From positions 1-47,868 of the forward strand of contig CAIZLD010000042.1 of the NCBI GenBank assembly GCA_903933715.1: 47,868 nucleotides of DNA, read 5' to 3'. The translations under genes and the position numbers were made by a program. The first letter of the stretch is position 1. The number at the start of each line of letters is the position of its first letter. This document shows positions 26,255 through 35,878 of the stretch, piece after piece. Below the pieces are notes generated by a model. That model had not been told where the DNA came from. It saw only the letters and a program-made list of their open reading frames with translations, and searched no databases. The stretch is from an uncultured Spartobacteria bacterium (GTDB lineage: Bacteria > Verrucomicrobiota > Verrucomicrobiia > Chthoniobacterales > Chthoniobacteraceae).

Positions 26255-26517
26255 TAAGCTGAATCGACATTCAGATCGAGCCAAGCCCAAAGGGTTTGAG
26301 GCCCATAGCCGGTGGTTGAGCGGAGCGACACCACCGGATGAGGTGTTGGAAAGAATTCACCCCAAAGGGGTGGCAGAGACGATCGCCTCGTTTTCTGCCA
26401 CCCCTTTAGGGTGAGACGTGGTTTTGCATTGAAACCGGTGGTGTCGCTCCGCTCAACCACCGGCTATGGGCTTCAAACCCTTTGGGTTTGGCTCGATCTG
26501 AATGTCGATTCAGCTTA
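26255..26517. repeat. Palindromic MITE-like element, copy 2
   Basis: 263 bp including flanking TA, with the best terminal repeats of the four: 28 bp perfect at each end, beginning TAAGCTGAATCGACATTCAG. Both tips are type B (AAACCCAAAGGGTTT-like), and the centre is in the forward orientation (CACCGGATGAGGTG...). Flanks read acTA|AGCTG on the left and CAGCT|TAaac on the right, that is, a TA duplication. It fills the space between the hybrid kinase and the PBP gene. Confidence 0.92.
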
Positions 26518-26571
26518 AACCGTCGATAGAAATAGCGGCAAAAAGGCCCATCCTTTTTCCGGTGGGTCATT

Positions 26572-29088
26572 CTACTCGAATTTGAGCGGGGCGGGGGCGT
26601 CAAGCTGGCCGCTCGAGGGATCTTCCTCGGGAGCCACGTCCAAGGGGCGCGCAGGCACCGCCTGGATGACGCGCGGCTCTTGCGAATCGCCGCTCGGGGC
26701 CGGGGTCGGCGTGGGGGTCGAATTGACTTTCGGGTCGCGAACGACCGTCGGATCGACCGGCTCGGCGGGGGCAACCGTGGTGTTGGTGACGGCATTGAAC
26801 GGATCGTCCCCTTTCACGGTGGCCGATTTTACATGCACCGGCTGGAATTTATTCAAATCGAGGGCCAGTTCCGCTCTCGGAATATCGGCCTCCGGGGCGA
26901 TTTCCCGCACGAAACTTTTCACGCCGCTGTGCAGCTCACACGCGACTTTGGGGGCTTGCAGCGCGGTCCCCCATTCATAACAAACCGTGGAATGCTCGAC
27001 CGGATCGCCCCCGTCCGGGTTGGGGCGGCTCTCGACGCATTTGGGCGTGGCAAGCTGGCCGCTTTGCGAGCAAATTTCAAATTTCTGCAACCCGGAGGGG
27101 CGGGGCAGTTCGCGGGCCGGGAAAGAGGCGAACGTGGCGTTCATGAAATCGACCCAGATCGGGAGGGCGATGTCGTTGGAGAATGCGCCGGGATAAATCG
27201 TCTGCGGGCTGTCGAACCCGGCCCAAACGCCGCAGGTAACGGCGCTCGAGTAGCCGACAAACCAGACGTCGGTGAAGTTGTAAGCGGTGCCGGTCTTGCC
27301 GCCGAGCGGGTTTTTCTTCAACCCATACCGGTTAAACGCTTTTTCGGCGGGGCCGCGCTCCAGCGACTCGGCCAGGGCGCTGTGAACTTCGTAAGCGGTA
27401 TTGGGGGAGATGACGCTCACCCGGCGCGGAGTCGGCTGCCGGTAAATGACGACGCCGTCTTTTTGCTCCACCTGCATCACAATGAACGGTTTTGTGGGGC
27501 GTTCGCCTTGATTGGGAAATAAAGTGTAGGCAAGCGTCAGGTCTTCGAGCGTCACCTCGCTGCTGCCGAGATGGGTGGCCGGGAAGCGTCTCAATTCGCT
27601 ATCGATCCCGGCTTTTTTGGCGAGCGCAAGCACCGGTTCAATCCCGGTGGCGAGACCGAGCCGGACGGTGGCGGCGTTTTTGCTTTTGACCAGCGCGTTG
27701 TGGGCGGTGATCGGGCCTTCGTATTGATTGTCGGCGGACTCCGGCCCCCACTCGCCGAGAATCCCGGTCATCCCGCCAATCATGACGAGGCGGTTATCGA
27801 TGGCGCTGTCCTGATAAACGCTGCCGGGGAAGATCCCTTTCTCAAACGCCGCCGCGTAGACGATCGGGAGGAAGCCGGTCCCGGCGGGCCGGTTGGAGAA
27901 CATGGCGCGGTTGTATTGATTATGGGAAAAATCGCGGCCGCCGACCAGCGCCAGAACCCCCCCGGTGGTGTTGTCGAGCGCGTAAAGCGCCCCCTGGAGG
28001 TAAGTGGGCGGGGGAAGGGGATCGTTGTCGGGCCGTTTGCGCCGGGCCTTATAGAGGGCGTCGTATTGGGTATAAGTCGGGTGGTTGTAGCCGCTCCGCA
28101 GTTCGATCTCTTCGAGCCGCGCGTTAAGGGCATCTTCGGCTTTTTTCTGGAGCTTGGCGTCGAGGGTGGTGTGAATGCGGAAGCCGTCGCCGTAGACGCT
28201 TTCGTCCTCCCCAAGCAACCCGGCGACCTGCTGGCGGACAAATTCCACGGCGTAAGACTCACTATAAATCGACCCTTTCGTTTTAACCGCGAGATTTTCG
28301 GCCAAGGCAGCCTCGTAAATTTTATCGCTGATCTGGCCGAGTTCGTGCATCCGGCCCAGGACGAAGTCGCGGGATTCCAGGCACGCTTTGCGGTTGCGCC
28401 AGGGGGAGAGCTTGTTGGGGCTGCGCAACATCCCGGCCAGCGTGGCGCACTCGGACAACGTCAACTGCTTGGCCGGCTTGCCAAAGTAACCGCGCGCGGC
28501 GGCTTCGACCCCGTAAAAGCCGGAGCCGAAATAGACCCGGTTCAAATAGGCTTCGAGGATCTGGACTTTGGAGTAATTCTGCTCGATCCGGAGCGCCACG
28601 AACGCTTCGAGCAGCTTGCGCTGGAGGCTGCGGTCGCTGCTGGGGAGCACGTCGGGATAGCTATTGCGGGCGAGCTGCTGGGTGACGGTGGAAGCCCCCT
28701 GGCGAATCCGCCCCGCCTGCCAGTTCTTGATCGAGGCCCGCGCCATGCCGATGAAATCGACGCCGTGATGCTGGTAAAAACGGTTATCTTCGGCGGCGAC
28801 GAGGGCTTGCGCCATGTCAAAGGGCATCTCTTTAATGGAGATGGTGTCCCGGTTTTGAATGTAAATTTTCCCGAGCTGCTGGCCGTTGCGGTCGTAGACG
28901 ATGCTCGCCGACTCCATATCCTGAAGCTTTTTGAGATCAATGGTGGATGCCTTCGACCCGTATTCCGCCTGGAGATAGAACAGCCCTCCCCCGACCGCGA
29001 GCGCCCCCAAGAAGGCAAGCGTCACCAGCATGAGAAACCATGCGCGGAGATAAAACGGCTTTTTAGGAGGTGCCCACATTCTCCTCAT
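26572..29088 (-). CDS. PBP1A-family protein with intact glycosyltransferase and degenerate transpeptidase
   Basis: 838 residues from the ATG at 29088; longer reading upstream only translates intergenic repeats. A basic N-terminus and one membrane anchor (about 15-38) precede a GT51 peptidoglycan glycosyltransferase with Glu100 in EDNRFYQHHG and RQGASTVTQQLARN. The penicillin-binding domain has SKN (469-471) and KTGT (598-601). At the SxxK site the sequence is RPAGTGFLPIVYAA, Thr404 and Leu407 replacing the nucleophilic Ser and the Lys. Related PBPs have GSxFKP here. So it probably polymerises glycan but does not cross-link. The C-terminal tail is Pro/Thr/Ser-rich, likely periplasmic. Not a short or broken frame. 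Confidence 0.9.
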   Translation of the reverse strand: MRRMWAPPKKPFYLRAWFLMLVTLAFLGALAVGGGLFYLQAEYGSKASTIDLKKLQDMESASIVYDRNGQQLGKIYIQNRDTISIKEMPFDMAQALVAAEDNRFYQHHGVDFIGMARASIKNWQAGRIRQGASTVTQQLARNSYPDVLPSSDRSLQRKLLEAFVALRIEQNYSKVQILEAYLNRVYFGSGFYGVEAAARGYFGKPAKQLTLSECATLAGMLRSPNKLSPWRNRKACLESRDFVLGRMHELGQISDKIYEAALAENLAVKTKGSIYSESYAVEFVRQQVAGLLGEDESVYGDGFRIHTTLDAKLQKKAEDALNARLEEIELRSGYNHPTYTQYDALYKARRKRPDNDPLPPPTYLQGALYALDNTTGGVLALVGGRDFSHNQYNRAMFSNRPAGTGFLPIVYAAAFEKGIFPGSVYQDSAIDNRLVMIGGMTGILGEWGPESADNQYEGPITAHNALVKSKNAATVRLGLATGIEPVLALAKKAGIDSELRRFPATHLGSSEVTLEDLTLAYTLFPNQGERPTKPFIVMQVEQKDGVVIYRQPTPRRVSVISPNTAYEVHSALAESLERGPAEKAFNRYGLKKNPLGGKTGTAYNFTDVWFVGYSSAVTCGVWAGFDSPQTIYPGAFSNDIALPIWVDFMNATFASFPARELPRPSGLQKFEICSQSGQLATPKCVESRPNPDGGDPVEHSTVCYEWGTALQAPKVACELHSGVKSFVREIAPEADIPRAELALDLNKFQPVHVKSATVKGDDPFNAVTNTTVAPAEPVDPTVVRDPKVNSTPTPTPAPSGDSQEPRVIQAVPARPLDVAPEEDPSSGQLDAPAPLKFE

Positions 29089-29144
29089 TAGAACATCGGA
29101 CGGGAGGAAGTTCCATGAAAAGCTGTCGCGGAATCGCCGCGGGC

Positions 29145-29305
29145 AGGTGGATCGGCCGCTCCGAGGACGATTGGGACGGGGCTCCGATTTGAAATGGCTG
29201 GCTTGCTCCCATCTCGCCCGGAGGTCGCGATCCACCTGCGCGTCAACCTGCGCGTCAACCTGCGCGCGTCAACTTGCTGGTGGATCGGCCGCTCCGAGGA
29301 CGATT
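29145..29305. repeat. Compound repeat: two 27-bp direct copies, an inverted copy and 12-bp tandem units
   Basis: GGTGGATCGGCCGCTCCGAG plus GACGATT occurs identically at 29146-29172 and 29279-29305. Between them lies an inverted variant (TCGCCCGGAGGTCGCGATCC at about 29209) and three tandem units of CCTGCGCGTCAA (about 29234-29272, the last with an extra CG). It belongs to the GGTGGATCGCGA family and fills the gap between the PBP start and the ArsR-methyltransferase stop. Confidence 0.8.
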
Positions 29306-29339
29306 TCCAAAACAACTCGAGCGCAAGCGAGCAAGATTC

Positions 29340-30260
29340 CTACTTCACCCCGGTTGCCAGCACGGTTTGGAAATGCGGGCTTTCCGGCTCCCGGTCCACC
29401 ACGGCGATGTCGATTTCGCGGAACCCGGCCTCGCGCAACATCGCTTCGAGTTGCACCTCGCTAAACCCAAGCCAAAGATCGGCATACAGGTCGCGGGCGC
29501 TTTCGAACTGGTGCAAGAGCAGGTCCAGGATGGCGACCCGGCCTCCCGGCTTGAGGATACGGTGGGCGGCGGTGATGGCCCGCGCCGGATTGCCCGCGTG
29601 GTGCAACGCCTGGCTCAAAAGCGCGAGATCGACCGAGTCGGCGTCAATGGGCGGGTCTTCGATGTCGCCCAGGCGATATTCGAGATTATGAAACCCGTGT
29701 TCGCGGGCAAGGTTGGAGCCGAATTCCACCATTTTTTCCGAGTTGTCCACTGCAATCACTGTCCGGGCCCGGCGCGCCATCAGTTGCGAGAGCGTCCCTT
29801 CCCCCGCGCCGAGATCGGCGACCGTAATCGGCCCCATTAACGCCAGCAACATCTGGGCAAACCCTTTCCAGGACCGTCCCGGGCAGTAGCTGCGCCCGAA
29901 CGTCCCGGCCAGCTTATTGAAATATTGGCGCGCCTTGTCCTGGCGTTTGTGGCGGATCAAGTTGAGAGCCGCCCGGTCGTGGGCCGCTTCGGGAAGTTCG
30001 TCGGCGCTGGCTTTGATGATCGCCTCAAACGGGTCGCTCGGATGATCGGCTGCTCCGTAATAAATATTCTTCCCGGCCCGCCGATCGCATACCAGCTTGG
30101 CCGCCTTAAGCTGAGCGAGATGGCTGGAAATGCGGCTCTGCCCCATTCCCAGGATTTCCTGGATTTCCGCCACTGAAAGTTCTTCCGCCCTCAAGAGCAG
30201 CAGCAGGCGCAACCGGGTGGGATCGGCCAGGAGCTTCAGCGATTTAACAATGGCAGCCAT
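29340..30260 (-). CDS. ArsR-family regulator fused to a SAM-dependent methyltransferase (SahR-like)
   Basis: 306 residues. Residues 1-85 are an ArsR winged helix (DPTRLRLLLLLRAEELSVAE; recognition helix GMGQSRISSHLAQLKAAKLV, 39-58). The usual metal-binding cysteine motif is absent. Residues 120-306 are a class I methyltransferase with motif I TVADLGAGEGT (146-156). The gene is divergent from metK and ahcY. ArsR proteins of this two-domain type, and the SahR regulator known from Proteobacteria, control the SAM cycle in response to S-adenosylhomocysteine. I infer the same role: the methyltransferase fold would sense SAM/SAH rather than, or as well as, catalyse. The intergenic region carries twin sites. 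Confidence 0.85.
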   Translation of the reverse strand: MAAIVKSLKLLADPTRLRLLLLLRAEELSVAEIQEILGMGQSRISSHLAQLKAAKLVCDRRAGKNIYYGAADHPSDPFEAIIKASADELPEAAHDRAALNLIRHKRQDKARQYFNKLAGTFGRSYCPGRSWKGFAQMLLALMGPITVADLGAGEGTLSQLMARRARTVIAVDNSEKMVEFGSNLAREHGFHNLEYRLGDIEDPPIDADSVDLALLSQALHHAGNPARAITAAHRILKPGGRVAILDLLLHQFESARDLYADLWLGFSEVQLEAMLREAGFREIDIAVVDREPESPHFQTVLATGVK

Positions 30261-30287
30261 GGATTTATGAACTTATCAGGCTAACTT

Positions 30288-30298
30288 GATTGGTCAAT
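30288..30298. promoter_or_regulatory. Candidate operator site 1 (GATTGGTCAAT)
   Basis: GATTGGTCAAT with inverted ATTG/CAAT arms, 28 bp upstream of the regulator start codon. An identical 11-mer lies at 30372-30382, exactly 84 bp away (eight helical turns). Similar TTCC follows both. Position suggests autoregulation. Confidence 0.5.
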
Positions 30299-30330
30299 GT
30301 TCCATCAGAGGGATTGGGCTCGCTTTTAGA

Positions 30331-30359
30331 TTGACTTTGCGCTGTTTTCGAGAGATAAA
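30331..30359 (+). promoter_or_regulatory. Candidate metK promoter
   Basis: TTGACT (30331-30336, 5/6) and GATAAA (30354-30359, 4/6) with a 17-bp spacer. The predicted start is near 30366, leaving a leader of about 75 nt. The two identical operator-like sites lie on either side. Confidence 0.5.
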
Positions 30360-30371
30360 TCAACGCATCAC

Positions 30372-30382
30372 GATTGGTCAAT
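30372..30382. promoter_or_regulatory. Candidate operator site 2 (GATTGGTCAAT)
   Basis: Second exact copy of the 11-mer, just downstream of the predicted metK transcription start, where a bound repressor would block initiation or early elongation. I looked for a SAM or SAH riboswitch in the same leader and saw none. Confidence 0.5.
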
Positions 30383-30439
30383 ACTTCCCCGGGAGTCGGG
30401 CCAGACGCGCTTGCGGCTTAACGTCAACCTCCATTCACC

Positions 30440-31615
<1,176 letters not shown>

Positions 31616-31622
31616 GACAGAC

Positions 31623-31717
31623 GATAGAGGGGGAGACTATAGATTATAGTCTCGGCGATTTGTCGCCACGCCCGCCACCGGCTCCGCCTCTATAATCTAT
31701 GATCTCCACCCTCTATC
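31623..31717. repeat. Long inverted repeat between metK and ahcY
   Basis: GATAGAGGGGGAGACTATAG (from 31623) pairs imperfectly with the segment ending CTCCACCCTCTATC (31690-31717), about 27 bp per arm. The left arm also contains a local palindrome GACTATAGATTATAGTC. It fills nearly the whole intergenic space and could attenuate or stabilise the metK-ahcY message. Confidence 0.65.
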
Positions 31718-31727
31718 ATCTCTTTTT

Positions 31728-33137
31728 ATGACCAACCAAGACTTCAAAGTGCGCGATCTTTCCCTGGCCGACTGGGGACGCCGGGAACTCAACATCGCCG
31801 AGCAGGAAATGCCCGGTTTGATGGCCATTCGCGAGAAATACGCCGCCGAAAAACCGCTCGCCGGGGTCCGCATCATGGGCTCGCTGCACATGACCATCCA
31901 GACGGCGGTTCTCATTGAGACCCTCGTCGCGCTCGGCGCGCAAGTTCGCTGGTGCAGTTGCAATATTTTCTCCACGCAAGATCACGCCGCCGCCGCCATC
32001 GCCGCTGCGGGCGTTCCCGTCTTTGCCTGGAAGGGGGAAAGCCTCGAAGAATACTGGTGGTGCACCGATAAAGCCCTCTCCTTCCCCGGGGGCTTGGGGC
32101 CGCAACTGATCGTGGACGACGGCGGCGACGCCACGCTTCTCATCCACAAAGGCTACGAGCTGGAAAACGGAAGCAACTGGGTCAACACCCCGTCCGGCAA
32201 CCACGAGGAGCAAGTCATCAAAGATTTGCTCAAGTCGATTCACGCCTCCGCCCCGTGCCGCTGGCATGAGGTCGTCAAGGAATGGCGGGGCGTCTCCGAG
32301 GAGACCACCACCGGCGTTCACCGGCTCTACCAGATGGTTGAAAAAGGGGAGCTTCTCGTCCCCGCCATCAACGTCAACGACACCGCCACCAAGAGCAAAT
32401 TCGACAACCTCTACGGCTGCCGCCATTCGCTCGTTGACGGGATCAACCGGGCGCTCGACGTCATGCTCTCGGGCAAAATCGCCGTCGTGTGCGGCTATGG
32501 GGACGTCGGCAAAGGGTGCGCCCAATCGCTCAAAGGCCAGGGGGCTCGCGTCATCGTCACCGAAGTCGATCCGATCAACGCGCTGCAAGCCGCGATGGAA
32601 GGGTATGAAGTCACCACCGTGGAGGATACACTCGGGCGCGGAGACCTTTACATCACCACCACCGGCAACGTCGATATCATCACCTTCGAGCACATGCAGG
32701 GGATGAAAAACCAGGCCGTCGTCTGCAACATCGGTCACTTCGACAACGAAATTCAGGTCGATCTTCTCAACAACGCTCCCGGCGTCACGCGCACCAACAT
32801 CAAGCCGCAGGTGGATAAATACACCTTCGCCGACGGGCATGAAATCTTCCTCTTGGCCGAAGGCCGCCTGGTGAACCTCGGTTGCGCAACCGGTCATCCG
32901 TCGTTTGTGATGAGCGCGAGTTTTTCGAACCAGACGCTGGCGCAGCTTGATCTCTGGAAGAACCGCGACACCAACAAACCGGGCGTTTATATCCTTTCCA
33001 AGAAGCTCGACGAAGAAGTCGCCCGGCTGCATTTGGAGAAAATCGGCGTCAAGCTGACCACCCTCACGCAGAAGCAGGCTGACTACCTCGGGGTGCCTGT
33101 CGAGGGGCCATACAAGCCGGATCACTATCGGTATTAG
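31728..33137 (+). CDS. ahcY: Adenosylhomocysteinase (SAH hydrolase)
   Basis: 469 residues; cleaves S-adenosylhomocysteine to adenosine and homocysteine with bound NAD. Seen: [21 protein letters not shown] near the start, VTKSKFDN-like [15 protein letters not shown], the NAD-binding loop [20 protein letters not shown], and the conserved C-terminus PYKPDHYRY. The TAG stop codon is made of the target TA plus the first G of MITE-like copy 3, so the element sits exactly at the end of the gene without altering the protein. Confidence 0.97.
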   Translation: MTNQDFKVRDLSLADWGRRELNIAEQEMPGLMAIREKYAAEKPLAGVRIMGSLHMTIQTAVLIETLVALGAQVRWCSCNIFSTQDHAAAAIAAAGVPVFAWKGESLEEYWWCTDKALSFPGGLGPQLIVDDGGDATLLIHKGYELENGSNWVNTPSGNHEEQVIKDLLKSIHASAPCRWHEVVKEWRGVSEETTTGVHRLYQMVEKGELLVPAINVNDTATKSKFDNLYGCRHSLVDGINRALDVMLSGKIAVVCGYGDVGKGCAQSLKGQGARVIVTEVDPINALQAAMEGYEVTTVEDTLGRGDLYITTTGNVDIITFEHMQGMKNQAVVCNIGHFDNEIQVDLLNNAPGVTRTNIKPQVDKYTFADGHEIFLLAEGRLVNLGCATGHPSFVMSASFSNQTLAQLDLWKNRDTNKPGVYILSKKLDEEVARLHLEKIGVKLTTLTQKQADYLGVPVEGPYKPDHYRY

Positions 33138-33382
33138 GCTGAATCGACATTCAAAAGCCGCCGCAACCCGAAGGGTTGCCAGCAAATAGCCGGTGGTTAA
33201 GCGGGAGCGACACCACCGGTTCAATGCAAAACCGCGTCTCACCCCCAAAGGGGTGGCAGAGACCATCGCCTCGTTTTCTGCCACCCCATTGGGGTGAATT
33301 CTATCAAACACCTCACCCGGTGGTGTCGCTAACGCTCAACCACCGGCTATGGGCTTCAAACCCTTTGGGTTTGGCTCGATCT
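33138..33382. repeat. Palindromic MITE-like element, copy 3, right end missing
   Basis: Starts GCTGAATCGACATTCA immediately after the ahcY stop codon TAG (flank TA). Left tip A, right tip B, but the centre is inverted compared with copy 1 (TTCAATGCAAAACC... instead of ATGAGGTG... after the left ACCACCGG). The element stops at GGCTCGATC, where the right terminal repeat should begin, and runs into another TA-bounded element. Confidence 0.88.
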
Positions 33383-33383
33383 A

Positions 33384-33643
33384 GTGGGTTGTCACGCGGG
33401 AAATAGATGGTAGAGCGAAGATTTGCTCTCTTGCTCTCGTTCCCAATCTCCTGATTGGGAACGCCCCTGTCTGTGAATCCGATTCGAAAACCGCGAGTTT
33501 ACAGATCAAGCCTTCTGGATCAATTTTTTACGCAATCCGCGATTGTCGAAACAGAGTTTCGCGGACACTTGCGTTCCCAATCGGAGATTGGGAACGAGGC
33601 TGGGCTTGTTTCTTTACCCATCGCTTAACGTGTGACAGCCCAC
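33384..33643. repeat. Second type of TA-flanked inverted-repeat element
   Basis: GTGGGTTGTCACGCG at the left end mirrors CGTGTGACAGCCCAC at the right end (two mismatches), and TA stands outside both (33382-33383 and 33644-33645). It contains two hairpins of the GTTCCCAATC family (33439-33463 and 33573-33596) and no gene. This suggests a small non-autonomous element, or a remnant, that ended up inside copy 3 of the other family. 33646-33686 is empty. Confidence 0.6.
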
Positions 33644-33686
33644 TAATTATTTTTCCGTTCCGCGCGCTATTTCGGGTTTCAGGCGG

Positions 33687-35870
33687 CTATTTTTTCTTCC
33701 CGTTGCCCGATTCGCTGCGGGCGTTGGATTGCGAGCCGGTGTGCAGCCGCAACAGGCAGATGGAGCGGTCGATCAATTCGAGCGCGGCACCCGCTTTTAC
33801 GACAGGCCCGGACTCGATGCACCCGGTGTCGGCGCGCGTGTCCAGGATCAGCTCCCATTGAACGTCGCGGCGGCCCGGCAGGGTGAATTTCACCGATTCG
33901 TAATGGGCGTTGAGCAGCAGCAGGAACGTGTCGTCATGGATCACCTCGCCGTGGGCGTCGCGCACGTCCATCGTGTCGCCGCTCAAGAGCATCGCCAGGC
34001 AGCGGATGTAATCGTAGCGCCATTCCTCGTCGCTCATCTCGCGGCCCGCCGGCGTGAACCACATGATGTCTTTGATCTCGGAACCGCGAATCTTGCGGCC
34101 TTGGAAGAACTTGGGCCGCCGGAAGATCGGGTGCTCGTTGCGCAAGCGGACGAGGCGGGAAGTGAACTCCTCAAGGCGTTGCGCCTCAGGATCGCGTTTC
34201 CACGTCAGCCAGCTCAATTCGTTATCCTGGCAGTAGGCGTTGTTGTTGCCGTTTTGCGTGCGGCCAAACTCGTCGCCTGCGGTAAGCATCGGCACCCCCT
34301 GGCTTAGAAACAGCGTGGCGAGAAAATTGCGGCGCTGACGGGCGCGCAGGGCGTTGATCGCCGGATCAGAGGTCGGCCCTTCGACGCCGCAGTTCCAGGA
34401 GCAGTTGTGGTTATCGCCGTCCCGGTTGTTTTCGCCATTGGCCAGATTGTGTTTCTCGTTGTAGGAGACGAGGTCGGCCAGCGTAAAACCGTCGTGGGAG
34501 GTGACGAAGTTGATGCTGGCGTAGGGCCGTTTTCCGGTCGATTGATACAGATCCGGGCTCCCCGCGAGCCGATGGGCGATCTCCCGGACGTGCCCTTCGT
34601 CCCCTTTCCAGTAACGGCGCAACGCGTCGCGGTATTTGCCGTTCCACTCGGCCCAGAGGACGGGGAAATTCCCCACTTGGTAGCCGCCTTCCCCGACGTC
34701 CCACGGCTCGGCGATGAGCTTGACCCGGGAGAGGATCGGGTCCTGGTGGATGATGTCGAAAAAGCCGGAGAGTTTGCTGACGCTGTGCTCCTCGCGGGCA
34801 AGCGTGGAGGCGAGGTCGAAGCGGAAGCCGTCCACGTGCATCTCGGTGACCCAGTAGCGCAGCGAGTCCATGATGAGCTGGAGAACGCGCGGGTGCATCA
34901 CGTTGAGCGTGTTGCCGCAGCCGGTGTAGTCGGTGTAAAGGCGCGGGGTGCCGGGGGCGAGCCGGTAATAGGAGACGTTGTCGATGCCCCGGAAGGCGAG
35001 GGTCGGCCCCAACTGATTCCCCTCTGCGGTGTGGTTATAGACGACGTCCAGGATCACTTCGATCCCGGCGGCATGCAGCGCCTTCACCATCGATTTGAAC
35101 TCTCCGACCTGCTCGCCCGCGACCCCTTCCGCCGCGTATTTTGCTTCCGGTGCGAAGTAGCCGATCGTGTTGTAGCCCCAGTAATTGACGAGACCCCGGT
35201 CGGCCAGCACTTTGTCATCGACGTGCTGGTGGACGGGCAAAAGTTCCACCGCCGTGACCCCTAATTTCTTGAGGTAATCGACCACCACCGGGCTGCCGAG
35301 TCCGGCATAAGTCCCCCGGATTTCCTCCGGCAACGCCTCGCACAACTTGGTGAACCCTTTGACGTGAACCTCGTAAATCACCGACTCGTGAAGGGGCGTG
35401 CGCGGAGCCGAATCTTGTCCCCAGTCGAACGCCGGATCAATCACCACCGATTTGGGCACTCCCCAGGCGTCGTCGCGGTAATCGCGGGAAAGGTCGAGCT
35501 CGGGCGAGTGGCCGTCGTAGCCGAGCATCTCGTCCCCCCAGTTGACCTGCCCCGCGATGGCCTTGGCGTACGGGTCGATCAGCAATTTGGAGGAGTTGAA
35601 CCGCGCTCCCCGGGCCGGCTCGTACGGGCCGTAAACCCGGTAGCCGTAAAGCTGGCCGGGCCGGATTTCAGGCAAAAAGACGTGCCAGACCTGATCGGTC
35701 TGTTCGGTCATCCGGATGCGGATCTGCTCGTGGGGGGCATCCGGGCTGTCAAAGAGGCAGAGATCGACCCCGGTGGCGTTCTCGGAATAGAGGGCGAAGT
35801 TGACGCCGTTGCCGCGCCAGGTTGCGCCGAGGGGGTAAGGTTCACCAAGCCAGACTTTCAGCGGGGTCAT
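33687..35870 (-). CDS. glgX: Glycogen debranching enzyme GlgX
   Basis: 727 residues of the isoamylase-type GH13 family, hydrolysing alpha-1,6 branches of glycogen. An N-terminal CBM48-like domain (PLGATWRGNGVNFALYSENA) precedes the catalytic barrel: nucleophile in DGFRFDLAS, acid/base in LIAEPWDVG and the transition-state residues in FVTSHDGFTL. The strings VGNFPVLWAEWNGKYRD and GDEFGRTQNGNNNAYCQDN are typical of GlgX. The start codon is 8 bp from the stop of the ACT gene on the same strand, so the two may be co-transcribed. No glycogen synthesis genes are in the window. Confidence 0.95.
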   Translation of the reverse strand: MTPLKVWLGEPYPLGATWRGNGVNFALYSENATGVDLCLFDSPDAPHEQIRIRMTEQTDQVWHVFLPEIRPGQLYGYRVYGPYEPARGARFNSSKLLIDPYAKAIAGQVNWGDEMLGYDGHSPELDLSRDYRDDAWGVPKSVVIDPAFDWGQDSAPRTPLHESVIYEVHVKGFTKLCEALPEEIRGTYAGLGSPVVVDYLKKLGVTAVELLPVHQHVDDKVLADRGLVNYWGYNTIGYFAPEAKYAAEGVAGEQVGEFKSMVKALHAAGIEVILDVVYNHTAEGNQLGPTLAFRGIDNVSYYRLAPGTPRLYTDYTGCGNTLNVMHPRVLQLIMDSLRYWVTEMHVDGFRFDLASTLAREEHSVSKLSGFFDIIHQDPILSRVKLIAEPWDVGEGGYQVGNFPVLWAEWNGKYRDALRRYWKGDEGHVREIAHRLAGSPDLYQSTGKRPYASINFVTSHDGFTLADLVSYNEKHNLANGENNRDGDNHNCSWNCGVEGPTSDPAINALRARQRRNFLATLFLSQGVPMLTAGDEFGRTQNGNNNAYCQDNELSWLTWKRDPEAQRLEEFTSRLVRLRNEHPIFRRPKFFQGRKIRGSEIKDIMWFTPAGREMSDEEWRYDYIRCLAMLLSGDTMDVRDAHGEVIHDDTFLLLLNAHYESVKFTLPGRRDVQWELILDTRADTGCIESGPVVKAGAALELIDRSICLLRLHTGSQSNARSESGNGKKK

Positions 35871-35878
35871 ATCGCAGA

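Noticed and set aside
27571-29091. Long open frame (506 codons) antisense to the PBP gene
   Set aside because: It mirrors the coding sequence of a well-recognised gene, has no family signature and reflects GC-rich third positions. The same holds for long antisense frames over ahcY (31716-33311), metK, recG, typA (38997-40619) and serS (45556-47343).
29089-29235. 49-residue upstream extension of the PBP frame
   Set aside because: It translates GGTGGATCG repeats; the membrane-anchored start at 29088 fits the family.
29234-29272. Short tandem units that might be a CRISPR or VNTR
   Set aside because: Only three 12-bp units without spacers; no cas genes.
30300-30439. SAM or SAH riboswitch upstream of metK
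   Set aside because: I looked for the stem pattern of known SAM/SAH riboswitches and saw none; the twin 11-mers fit protein control better. A covariance-model scan would settle it.
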